A model generated the notes under the pieces. It did not search any database and was not told the DNA's origin. It worked only from the letters and a program-made list of their open reading frames with translations. A DNA stretch of 20,513 bases from positions 1 through 20,513 of the forward strand of contig DAIOEN010000131.1 in assembly GCA_036746235.1 (NCBI GenBank), given 5' to 3'. Position 1 is the first letter of the stretch; each line of letters starts with the position of its first letter. The position numbers and the translations under genes were made by a program. Below, one piece after another: positions 13,747-20,513 of this stretch. This DNA is from CALARM01 sp036746235. Lineage in GTDB: Bacteria; Vulcanimicrobiota; SpSt-956; JAKJGF01.

Positions 13747-14406
13747 CTACATTATTTCTACTTTTACTGTCATTTCTGTTTCCATAAGTTTATTATCAGG
13801 AAGGTATGATGTAGTATAAGTATTGGTAATAGATTTAATTAATTTACCTTCTTCAGGAGCAAAAAATATTTTTCCGTTACTGTTTATAATCTGTCTGACT
13901 TTAACGTCAGGGTAATCAGGTATATCTATATTTACCTCCAGTGTTTCACTTTTCATACTTATTACAGCACAGTTATGTCGGTTAATATCTTCAAATTTTT
14001 CCAGTTTATAAATATTTTTATAAGGCTTTGATGATTTTACTCCCGGAAGATTCACTATACTTTCACCTGTCCAGGAATGTCCCGGCATAACATCTTTATC
14101 CGGCAGGGAAGGGGTATTCTGCATATGTCCTGACGAATTTACCAGTATTTTTCCATTTGTAGCCATTTTTATAAAATAAGTCTGCTTTCCTCCGTCATGT
14201 GCAGGAGGACCTTTATCTACTATCATTACAATATGTCCTGTACCGTCGTTATCAAGATCAATTATTTTCTGCACCAGTTCCATATTGGAACTATTGTCTT
14301 TCCTGCTTTCTTCTGTATTATCATCCATTATTGTTTCAGAAGAAATAGTGCTTACTTTATATCTATCTTCCTGGCCCTTTAGAAATTTGTATGTTAATTT
14401 TGCCAT
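13747..14406 (-). CDS. Beta-rich protein of unknown function (DUF6263-like look)
   Basis: A 219-residue protein starting at the ATG at 14406. AGGAGG on the complement (14414-14419) is 7 bp away, so the longer frame from a TTG at 14430 is rejected because it would contain the ribosome binding site. The sequence is MAKLTYKFLKGQEDRYKVSTISSE..., then DLDNDGTGHIVMIVDKGPP, PGHSWTGESIVNLPG, and a C-terminal KVRQIINSNGKIFFAPEEGKL...TEMTVKVEIM. The opening LTYKFLKGQEDRYKV and the alternating strands recall DUF6263-type beta proteins, a weak resemblance only. No signal peptide or membrane segment is visible, so it is probably cytoplasmic unless exported by an unusual route. It is divergent from the Met/Ala-rich gene across a 207-base AT-rich gap and convergent with the secreted repeat protein. 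Confidence 0.7.
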   Translation of the reverse strand: MAKLTYKFLKGQEDRYKVSTISSETIMDDNTEESRKDNSSNMELVQKIIDLDNDGTGHIVMIVDKGPPAHDGGKQTYFIKMATNGKILVNSSGHMQNTPSLPDKDVMPGHSWTGESIVNLPGVKSSKPYKNIYKLEKFEDINRHNCAVISMKSETLEVNIDIPDYPDVKVRQIINSNGKIFFAPEEGKLIKSITNTYTTSYLPDNKLMETEMTVKVEIM

Positions 14407-14413
14407 AACCAGT

Positions 14414-14419
14414 CCTCCT
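14414..14419 (-). promoter_or_regulatory. Ribosome binding site deciding the 14406 start
   Basis: AGGAGG on the complement, 7 bp before ATG 14406. A start at 14430 would place it inside the coding sequence. Confidence 0.8.
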
Positions 14420-14444
14420 GTTTTATACAAATAATGTAAATGTT

Positions 14445-14474
14445 ATTATAGCATAAGTCCACTCTATTTGTGAA
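14445..14474 (-). promoter_or_regulatory. Sigma70-type promoter for the 219-residue protein
   Basis: On the complement, TTCACA (14469-14474) and TATAAT (14445-14450) with an 18-bp spacer, matching 5/6 and 6/6 of the consensus. It lies about 40 bp before the ATG. In the other direction, TATAAT at 14530-14535 could serve the Met/Ala-rich gene, but no good -35 box accompanies it. Confidence 0.55.
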
Positions 14475-14613
14475 AAAATTTTAAATATTTTTCTTCTTTA
14501 CTTTTTACTCTTTTGTTGTGATATATATTTATAATTATTTTAGTGATTTTTGTATCATATCTCAATTTTAAATATTTTTAACTTCAGTTTATTAAGAAAG
14601 GGGAATTTGTAAA

Positions 14614-16467
14614 ATGGGTGCTTCAATTGGTAACTCTTCTCAAACAACTACTATAATTAATAATTATTACGGCGGAGGGCCTTCATGTGGACAGATGTCC
14701 GGCATGAATACTATGCAGATGTTTATGATGATGGCTCAGATGCTCAAAATGATGAAAAAGCTTTTAATGATGATGAGTGGAGGAAATTGTACGGCAATGC
14801 AGGGTAATTACCCCGGTATGGCAGACATGATGCAGGGAATGGGATGTTCCGGTGGTATGATGCCTTCAATGTTAAACAACTGTATGAGTGGTACGGGTAT
14901 GATGGGCGGAGCCGGTATGATGGGCGGAATGGGATGTGAAGGTTCTATGGGACAGGGAATGGATATGATGTCCATGGCAGGTGCATTCCTTGGTTGTTTC
15001 GGAAGCGGAGATATGGCCAGTGCCGGTTCTATGGCCGGAGCCTTTTCCGGAGCCGGTTCCATGTCCGGAGCTTTTTCCGGAGCCGGTTCTATGTCCGAAG
15101 CTTTTTCTGGAGCCGGTTCTATAGCCGGAGCTTTTTCCGGAGCCGGTTCTATGTCCGAAGCTTTTTCCGGAGCCGGTTCTATGTCCGGAGCTTTTTCCGG
15201 AGCCGGAGCTATAGAAGGTGGCTTTTCTCCTGAACCTGCTCCCGGAATAGAAACGCCATCTGAAGATAAAACTCATGCAGCATCAGCTACGTCTACCTTC
15301 GGAGGAGCCGGTTTTAATGGAGCTACTGCAGCTGCTGCAAGTGCCAGTGGTGCAGCTTCTGCTTCTGCAGGAATAACAGGTCCCGGTGGTTTAACTGCCA
15401 GTGCGGCAGTAGATTCCGTTGGTGAAGCAGTATCTGCGGCAGCAGCTTCTGCAGGCCCTGCCGGTGCTGTAGCAGCCAATGCAGCTGTCGGTGTTGGTGA
15501 TAATGTAGCTTCTGCAGCAGCCGATGCAGCATCAAGAGCAGCAGAGTCTCAGGCTCTGGCAGCAGGTGCCAGTGCCGAAGCAGCAAAAGCTGCAGGTCAG
15601 CAGGCAGCTCAGGCAGTAAATGATGCTGCCGCACAGGGTACCGGCATACAGGGGATGGCATCAGCAGCTTCCAATGCAACATCAAATGCAATAAACGGTA
15701 TAACAGGAGGAACAGCCGCATCTGCTTCCACCCCCGGAGGAGTATCTGTAGCTACATCGGGAGCGGCAGCAGGGACAAATACTGCTGATGCAGCAGCAAA
15801 AGCTGCAGCTCAGTCTACTGAGAATGCAGCACTGGCAGCAGGTGCTACTCCTGAAGCGGCAAAAGCTGCAGGTGAACAAACTGCTGCTGCTGTAGGAGCG
15901 GCAGCAAGTGGAGGCACAGCAGCAGATGTCAAGAGCGCTGCAGAAACTGCTGCTAAAGAAAGTGTTTCTCAGGCAGTATCAGAATCTACAGCTCAATCCA
16001 CGGCTCAGGGTGATTTCGCTTCTGCTTCTACTTCCGCTACAGAAACGTCTGCCACTTCAGCTGCTGCAGCAGCAGGTGATGCAGCAGCCGCCCAGGCCGG
16101 TGCTTCTGCTCAGAATGCTCAGTCAGATGCAAAGACAGGAGCAAAGGAAGCTTCTGCCTCCGCTCAGGCAGGTGATGCAAAATCATCTGCTCAGGCAGGC
16201 CCTGATAGCGCTCAGGCAGGCTCTCAGACAGGCAGTGCTTCTTCTTCTGCAAAAGCAGATGGAGGCAGTGCTACTACCGGTACGGACGCAGGTGGTTCCG
16301 GAGATAAAGGCAATACAGGAGCCAGTTCCGGCGGTGCCAGCGCAAGTGCAGGCGGAGGCACCAGTTCGGGAGCATCAGCTTCTTCCGGTAGTGGTTCAAG
16401 CAGTTCAGGTGGTTCAGGTGGTACCGGTAGTTCAGGTAGCGACGGTGGAGCAGCTGGAAAGAGTTAA
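14614..16467 (+). CDS. Met/Cys-rich and Ala/Ser/Gly-rich low-complexity protein
   Basis: A 617-residue protein of extreme composition. Residues 1-24 include a polar MGASIGNSSQTTTIINNYYG head. Residues 25-130 are Met-rich (about 33 Met in the first 130 residues, with runs such as MFMMMAQM and LLMMM) and hold six Cys (25, 59, 78, 90, 108, 128). Residues about 139-198 are six tandem decapeptides (GSM[S/A][G/E]AFSGA). Residues about 235-480 are Ala-rich with two related helical blocks (around ALAAGASAEAAKAAGQQ and ALAAGATPEAAKAAGEQ). The last 130 or so residues are Ser/Gly/Ala (SSGSGSSSSGGSGG). No signal peptide or catalytic motif is visible. It is clearly richer in GC than its neighbours. AAAGGGG precedes the ATG and a strong terminator follows. 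A structural, self-assembling or metal-binding role is inferred only; I recognise no family. Confidence 0.75.
   Translation: MGASIGNSSQTTTIINNYYGGGPSCGQMSGMNTMQMFMMMAQMLKMMKKLLMMMSGGNCTAMQGNYPGMADMMQGMGCSGGMMPSMLNNCMSGTGMMGGAGMMGGMGCEGSMGQGMDMMSMAGAFLGCFGSGDMASAGSMAGAFSGAGSMSGAFSGAGSMSEAFSGAGSIAGAFSGAGSMSEAFSGAGSMSGAFSGAGAIEGGFSPEPAPGIETPSEDKTHAASATSTFGGAGFNGATAAAASASGAASASAGITGPGGLTASAAVDSVGEAVSAAAASAGPAGAVAANAAVGVGDNVASAAADAASRAAESQALAAGASAEAAKAAGQQAAQAVNDAAAQGTGIQGMASAASNATSNAINGITGGTAASASTPGGVSVATSGAAAGTNTADAAAKAAAQSTENAALAAGATPEAAKAAGEQTAAAVGAAASGGTAADVKSAAETAAKESVSQAVSESTAQSTAQGDFASASTSATETSATSAAAAAGDAAAAQAGASAQNAQSDAKTGAKEASASAQAGDAKSSAQAGPDSAQAGSQTGSASSSAKADGGSATTGTDAGGSGDKGNTGASSGGASASAGGGTSSGASASSGSGSSSSGGSGGTGSSGSDGGAAGKS
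15028..15207 (+). repeat. Six 30-bp tandem units encoding GSMSGAFSGA
   Basis: Six in-phase 30-bp units beginning at 15028, 15058, 15088, 15118, 15148 and 15178, with a decayed seventh after 15208. Units differ by only a few bases (tctatgtccggagctttttc is typical). The high nucleotide identity implies recent slippage or unequal exchange and possible length variation. Confidence 0.9.
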
Positions 16468-16539
16468 TGTAATATTGTAGAAAGTGATATTTGATATATA
16501 AGAAGGGGAAATTTTTATAGTGTTCCCCATTTCAATATA

Positions 16540-16575
16540 AAATAAAAGATTCAGTTATATCTGAATCTTTTATTT
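16540..16575 (+). terminator. Rho-independent terminator after the Met/Ala-rich gene
   Basis: A perfect 15-bp stem (16540-16554 with 16561-16575) around the loop TTATAT, ending in a T-rich 3' arm (CTTTTATTTTATAT). It lies 73 bp after the stop. A smaller GGGGAA/TTCCCC hairpin (16505-16528) precedes it. Confidence 0.85.
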
Positions 16576-16658
16576 TATATATAATTTTTCATGAAGGGAT
16601 ATATTATAAATCAGAGAATTTAGTCACACCTTTCAGAATCAATCTATATACAATCCTC

Positions 16659-16686
16659 GCGTCACGCGTCACGCGTCACGCGTCAC
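16659..16686. repeat. Four perfect GCGTCAC heptads before the nucleotidyltransferase gene
   Basis: GCGTCAC repeated four times without mismatch (16659, 16666, 16673, 16680), ending 9 bp before the AAGGAG ribosome binding site. It will be in the 5' leader if the promoter is upstream. It is the purest array of the family in the window. Confidence 0.9.
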
Positions 16687-16694
16687 GATAATAA

Positions 16695-16700
16695 AAGGAG
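16695..16700 (+). promoter_or_regulatory. Ribosome binding site supporting a TTG start
   Basis: AAGGAG at 16695-16700 is 7 bp from TTG 16708. The next in-frame ATG is 25 codons later (16783) and has no such site. Confidence 0.7.
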
Positions 16701-16707
16701 AATCACA

Positions 16708-19700
16708 TTGCAGGACCCATTTTTAAAGCTTGTAGAAGGAGCTAAAAAACTCGGCAAACACAATCATAAATATATTTATACTATGTTGAAATATAAAGAT
16801 GAACTTATAGAAGCTCTTGAGAGAAATGACAGTCTTGATAAAGTTCATCTATGGAATCTCAGGGATTATTCAGATGAAATGGATACCATCATATCAGTAG
16901 GAAGAACTCTGGAAGAGAAACTCAACTTTCTTGGTTGTTATTATGCCATACAGTTTCTTAATATGAACCTGAAAGCCCTTGACGCTCTCAACATGGAACT
17001 TGTGACATCAAAAGACAGTCAGAGACTGACCATTTATGCAGCATTTATGAGAAAAGCAGGTAAAAAATTCAGGTCTCTCACAGGGAATTATATGAGTAAA
17101 CTTCTCTATTTATTTATGGATGGAGAAGAAATGCCTGAATTTACCATATGCAGTGTCGGTGCAAGAGCAGACCAGGATGATATAGATGTCGGAATTTTAA
17201 CAAGAGAATCTGTATTGAGTAAGACCTTTGGCCTTGCCATAAGTAAACTGAATAAACAGATGCTTATTCATTCTACGAGACTCCATTTTCATCTTGCAGA
17301 AATGATGGGTATGGACAGATATTATTCTACAGTTCAGGAATTCTGGGATTATCTTTCTAACAATACCTATGATTTTGTTTTCATTACCGAAGTGCTCGGT
17401 GCAGCAAAGATATTCGGCAGTGATGACCTTTTCAATGATTTTAAAAGAGAAATAATATGTAAATATTTTTATAATCCTTACGGTGATAATAAATATCATG
17501 AAGCATATATAAGAGGCATTCTCGGTGAATTACATTCTCTGTTATTGAGAAAACCAAAAAAGGATTACCTGAATCCAAAGCTGGACAGTATAAGAATGCT
17601 TAAAGGATTTGTTTGTGTAGCTAAATCCATATGGAGTCTTGAAGAAGTCAACGCATGGGATATAGTTGATAGACTTGTATTACTGGAAAGTGAAGACAGG
17701 GAACTTTATATTCAGCTTGCCGAAGCTCTGAGTTCTGTTGAGATATTCAGGTATATTTATCAACTTTTTGTAGTGCAGGAAGAAGATATAACACTGCATG
17801 AAGTATATGTATTTGAGGATATGGATAGAATAGCCGGCTTTCTCGGTTATGAAATGAGCGGCCCCATAAGACCATGGCATTATGTGGTTTATGATTATCA
17901 TGAACAGGTTAAAAAGGCACATGAAATAGCAGAAATACTTTTTAACAGGCTTACTGCTCATTTACGTTCCGTTACTGTTTTTTCAGAATTGCTTCGCGAG
18001 TTGCCGGATGGTGATGGCCATCTTGAGAGTATTATTAAAGAAACTCCTATGGTAGGTAAGTTTCGCACTCATGTTAGTAATACTATAGAAAAATTTGCTT
18101 TAACCGTAAAAGAGAAAGTAAAAAAGAAAAGATTGAATATTGCAGTAGAGTATATAAAGAGAGGCAGATTTTTCAAAGGTAATACCTTCTGGGATGATGT
18201 TCTTGAATCTATACTCAGGCCGGACGGGAAGGTTGTCGACAGATTTATCAAAGATTTTTCTTTATTATCACCGGCACGAAGAAAAGTTATCATGAAAAGT
18301 TATATTTTACTGGGGAGATATTCTTTTTATCCGCTTTTTGTATTATTTAGAGCACTGTTTAAACATGGAAAAAAATTTGGCGGTGAAAAACTTTTTCATC
18401 AATTTAACATGGTTTTTCTGGAGGAGCTTCCTACATTTAATGATGTTACAAGCAGAATACTGGAATTATTTGAAGACGGAACTCCTTTAATAAACGATTA
18501 TCTTATGGCACTTCATGTAGAAGAGATAAAGAGATTTGAAAAAATAGTAGATGAAGAAACAGTAGAGGAACTCAGCGAAAAACTTGCCAGATTTAAACAC
18601 CTGTGTTTTCTTCATTACTCTACAAGCACTTATTTTAAAGGTTTTTTTTACAGTATATTTCAGAAATATCCCGATTATGTAAATTTTATCAATTCGCCGG
18701 AGAAACTTAAAGAAATAAATATAGGAATATTCGGGGAACTTGAAGATTTAGAACATATTAAGGAAAGAAAGATAGAACTGGGAGATTATTATACCTACGA
18801 ATTTGTTCGTGTTGCTCTTCTTACATTGAGCGGAGCTTCTACGGAACAGATTAATGTAGAATTTACAGAGTTTTCCGATAATTATCTGACAAATCTTTTT
18901 CTTATATGTAAAGAAGAGGTGGAAAAACAGGAGGGGCATAAAATTATTACAGATGATCTCTTCGGCATATATGAAGCAGGAGGACATGCAAGAGAACAGG
19001 CCTATGTAGATGACTTTGATGTAATAGTACTGATTGATTCAAATGATGAAGAATTGAGAAGAGTTCTGACCAGGATAATGACCAGAATGAACTCTGAAAT
19101 TATAAAAAGAGGTATGCTTACACATTACAGATTTATAGAGCATTTCGGTCACTATGTAACCATGGTATCAGAACTTGAAGAATTTTTTCGCTCAGACAGA
19201 GAAGAAAATTTTATAGATAAGTCCCAGATCCTTGGTTCGCGACTACTTATAGGAAGCAGAAAGATTGAAAAAGAATGTGAAGACAGGATAATCAAGCCGT
19301 TTATTTTTGAACAGTCGAAAAATTATATTGATCATATGATAGGCGACATGAAAGCAAGGCATATTTCAGAAGCAGCTCTTTTGAAAGAATCCGTTAATCT
19401 CAAAGAATGCCGTGGAGGTCTCAGGGATATAGAAAGTGTCCTTCTTATATCCAAGGCAAAATTTCATATAAGAGAACATATAGGTGAAAATTTATTTGAT
19501 ATACTTTCTGAAAAAATTCCTTCCTCCAGAGGAACAATAGAGAGATTGAAAACTTATTTCTATTTTATCAAGAATCTGAGGGATCTTTATAGATTGACAG
19601 TAGCCGCAGATGACGAAGTAACGGAAGAAACGATGAAATATTTAGTTAAATTTTCAAGTTACAGAAATGCGGACCCTTCTATTGCTCCGGCAGCTTTATT

Positions 19701-19782
19701 TAACAAGCTCAGAATTTCTACTGTTGAAACCTATGGCATAATATGTGATTTACTTGAAGATTTTAATATTGAAATGACGTGA
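16708..19782 (+). CDS. Large GlnD/GlnE-like protein with two nucleotidyltransferase motifs
   Basis: A 1024-residue protein starting at a TTG, supported by its ribosome binding site. Two nucleotidyltransferase-like signatures are visible. The first is ICSVGARADQDDIDVGIL with acidic pair D158/D160. The second is EAGGHAREQAYVDDFDVIVL with D769/D771, followed by LKECRGGLRDIES (898-910), the GGLRDIE hallmark shared by GlnD (PII uridylyltransferase), GlnE (glutamine synthetase adenylyltransferase) and DUF294 proteins. The intervening 600 or so residues and the C-terminus are mostly helical. Length and the two-domain plan resemble GlnE, but motif 1 lacks the usual GS and has a short loop, no ACT or HD domain is seen, and no glnA or glnB is adjacent. 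A nucleotide transfer or regulatory role is therefore inferred, the target unknown. It converges with the phosphatase gene at a shared hairpin. Confidence 0.75.
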   Translation: MQDPFLKLVEGAKKLGKHNHKYIYTMLKYKDELIEALERNDSLDKVHLWNLRDYSDEMDTIISVGRTLEEKLNFLGCYYAIQFLNMNLKALDALNMELVTSKDSQRLTIYAAFMRKAGKKFRSLTGNYMSKLLYLFMDGEEMPEFTICSVGARADQDDIDVGILTRESVLSKTFGLAISKLNKQMLIHSTRLHFHLAEMMGMDRYYSTVQEFWDYLSNNTYDFVFITEVLGAAKIFGSDDLFNDFKREIICKYFYNPYGDNKYHEAYIRGILGELHSLLLRKPKKDYLNPKLDSIRMLKGFVCVAKSIWSLEEVNAWDIVDRLVLLESEDRELYIQLAEALSSVEIFRYIYQLFVVQEEDITLHEVYVFEDMDRIAGFLGYEMSGPIRPWHYVVYDYHEQVKKAHEIAEILFNRLTAHLRSVTVFSELLRELPDGDGHLESIIKETPMVGKFRTHVSNTIEKFALTVKEKVKKKRLNIAVEYIKRGRFFKGNTFWDDVLESILRPDGKVVDRFIKDFSLLSPARRKVIMKSYILLGRYSFYPLFVLFRALFKHGKKFGGEKLFHQFNMVFLEELPTFNDVTSRILELFEDGTPLINDYLMALHVEEIKRFEKIVDEETVEELSEKLARFKHLCFLHYSTSTYFKGFFYSIFQKYPDYVNFINSPEKLKEINIGIFGELEDLEHIKERKIELGDYYTYEFVRVALLTLSGASTEQINVEFTEFSDNYLTNLFLICKEEVEKQEGHKIITDDLFGIYEAGGHAREQAYVDDFDVIVLIDSNDEELRRVLTRIMTRMNSEIIKRGMLTHYRFIEHFGHYVTMVSELEEFFRSDREENFIDKSQILGSRLLIGSRKIEKECEDRIIKPFIFEQSKNYIDHMIGDMKARHISEAALLKESVNLKECRGGLRDIESVLLISKAKFHIREHIGENLFDILSEKIPSSRGTIERLKTYFYFIKNLRDLYRLTVAADDEVTEETMKYLVKFSSYRNADPSIAPAALFNKLRISTVETYGIICDLLEDFNIEMT

Positions 19783-19806
19783 TAACACGTCATTTCAATA
19801 TTAAAA
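19761..19806. terminator. Shared bidirectional hairpin at the converging gene ends
   Basis: A perfect 21-bp inverted repeat (19761-19781 with 19786-19806) and a 4-base loop. It overlaps the last codons and stop (19780-19782) of the nucleotidyltransferase gene and the stop (19801-19803) of the phosphatase gene on the other strand. No long T-run follows, but the stem is long enough to stall polymerase or protect both 3' ends. Confidence 0.75.
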
Positions 19807-20433
19807 TTCTTCATATACCTTTTTGTCTATATGACATGCTTCGTTTAAACATGTAAGAATAAAACCTTTGTTGTCATCATATTCAACTGTGCTGTAAGAA
19901 GCATTATCCAGATAAAATTTCCAGAAATACCTGTCATGCATATCAAGAACTGCAGCAATAAGTACTTTTATAATACATCTGTGAGATACTACAATAAATG
20001 TTTCTCCTTTATTTGCTTCCATCAGTTTTTTCAGAGATTTAAAGGCACGGTCTTTTACATTCTCCAGGGTTTCTCCTCCCGGAAACTTCATGTGTTCCGT
20101 ATCGTTAACCCATTGATCCCAGAAATCGGGATATTTCTCTTTTACTTCATCCTTCGGCCTTCCTTCCCATTCCCCCAGGTTTATATTATTAAAACCTTCT
20201 ATAATATTTACAGTCAGGCCTTTAGTTTCTCCTATAGTTCTTGCAGTATCCATAGCACGGCTGAGGGGGGACGAGTAAATTGCCTTTACTTTTCTCTGTT
20301 TCATGGCTCTGGCAATCGCCTCTGCCTGTTTTCTGCCGTTTTCATTCAGCGGCACATCCAGACGGCCCCTGAAAGCGTTCAATCTGTTTGCTTCTGTTTC
20401 TCCATGTCTTACAAGTATGGCTTCTGTTTTCAT
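19801..20433 (-). CDS. Histidine phosphatase family protein (phosphoglycerate mutase-like)
   Basis: A 210-residue cytoplasmic member of the histidine phosphatase superfamily (GpmB/CobC/PhoE-like branch). The catalytic RHG motif is LVRHGET with R9 and phospho-accepting H10. R59 lies in SSPLSRAMDTA, INLGEWEG at 84-91 is the usual acid-donor region, and the second His is H151 in VVSHRCIIKVL. The family usually has a small residue after that His (SHGG); Arg here is unusual. FPGGET at 117-122 also fits. Length is normal for phosphatases of this branch, and the true substrate (phosphosugar, alpha-ribazole phosphate or other) cannot be told. AGGAG is 9 bp before the ATG, and the ATG overlaps the stop of the upstream gene (ATGA), implying translational coupling. 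Confidence 0.9.
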   Translation of the reverse strand: MKTEAILVRHGETEANRLNAFRGRLDVPLNENGRKQAEAIARAMKQRKVKAIYSSPLSRAMDTARTIGETKGLTVNIIEGFNNINLGEWEGRPKDEVKEKYPDFWDQWVNDTEHMKFPGGETLENVKDRAFKSLKKLMEANKGETFIVVSHRCIIKVLIAAVLDMHDRYFWKFYLDNASYSTVEYDDNKGFILTCLNEACHIDKKVYEEF

Positions 20434-20513
20434 ATATAAGTCTCCTTTAATTTATAAATGCTAAGTACCGCACCAGGTAAATTAGTAACCATTTTATCAG
20501 CTTCTGCCTGACA
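20430..20513 (-). CDS. C-terminal end of an unidentified gene (partial)
   Basis: On the complement a frame is open from the window edge for 27 codons and ends in TGA (20430-20432), which overlaps the phosphatase ATG as ATGA. The visible end reads CQAEADKMVTNLPGAVLSIY and then KLKETYI, a plausible amphipathic C-terminus. A second frame is also open through part of this stretch, so the call rests on the coupling geometry and sequence character. The product cannot be named from this fragment. Confidence 0.5.
   Translation of the reverse strand, partial: CQAEADKMVTNLPGAVLSIYKLKETYI

Noticed and set aside
14872..15276. Long open frames opposite or overlapping the Ala/Gly-rich gene (also 14994-15233, 15323-15721, 15908-16480)
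   Set aside because: They are by-products of repetitive GC-rich codons; their products are low-complexity (poly Leu/His, SGHRTGSGK) and have no ribosome binding sites. The plus-strand frame from 14614 has the ribosome binding site and terminator.

Overview
The window is about 20.5 kb of AT-rich, gene-dense bacterial DNA. Coding strands switch several times, Shine-Dalgarno sites are purine-rich (GGAG type), and AT-rich sigma70-like promoters are visible. No ribosomal RNA, tRNA, CRISPR array, transposase or integrase was seen. The lineage cannot be fixed from the sequence. A Ycf46-like AAA ATPase and intergenic arrays of 7-bp tandem repeats, similar in style to cyanobacterial STRR repeats, suggest an uncultured, free-living lineage, but that is inference.

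Layout. (1) 1-3754, plus strand: a Ycf46-like AAA ATPase cut by the window start, a divergent GrpE-like protein, a secreted eight-repeat calcium-loop beta-propeller, and a rubredoxin. (2) 3768-5838, minus strand: a protein with two identical-spacing B-box-like zinc fingers, a long acidic linker and C-terminal HEAT-like helices. Upstream of it, across a strong terminator hairpin, is a 56-residue acidic small gene with a perfect ribosome binding site. (3) 6082-7617, plus strand: a B12-binding radical SAM protein with its own promoter. (4) 7752-12273, minus strand: a pair of superfamily 1 helicase-like proteins, one with intact UvrD motifs and one AddB-like with altered motifs, neither with a visible nuclease domain. 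(5) 12545-16467: a secreted repeat protein, a divergently oriented beta-rich unknown protein, and a 617-residue Met/Cys-rich then Ala/Ser/Gly-rich low-complexity protein. (6) 16708-20513: a 1024-residue protein with two GlnD/GlnE-like nucleotidyltransferase motifs, converging on a histidine phosphatase that is translationally coupled (ATGA) to a gene running off the window end.

The most striking non-coding structure is a family of 7-bp tandem repeats (GTGAARR-type and GCGTNAC-type) joined through a GGGCGTTT hairpin. Copies sit in most intergenic gaps. Five genes have their stop codon, and in some cases their last few codons, inside such a repeat. Two large copies lie in opposite orientation on either side of the UvrD-like helicase gene. 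The most novel-looking proteins are the Met/Cys-rich silk-like protein, the double nucleotidyltransferase, the double B-box/HEAT protein and the nuclease-less AddAB-like pair.
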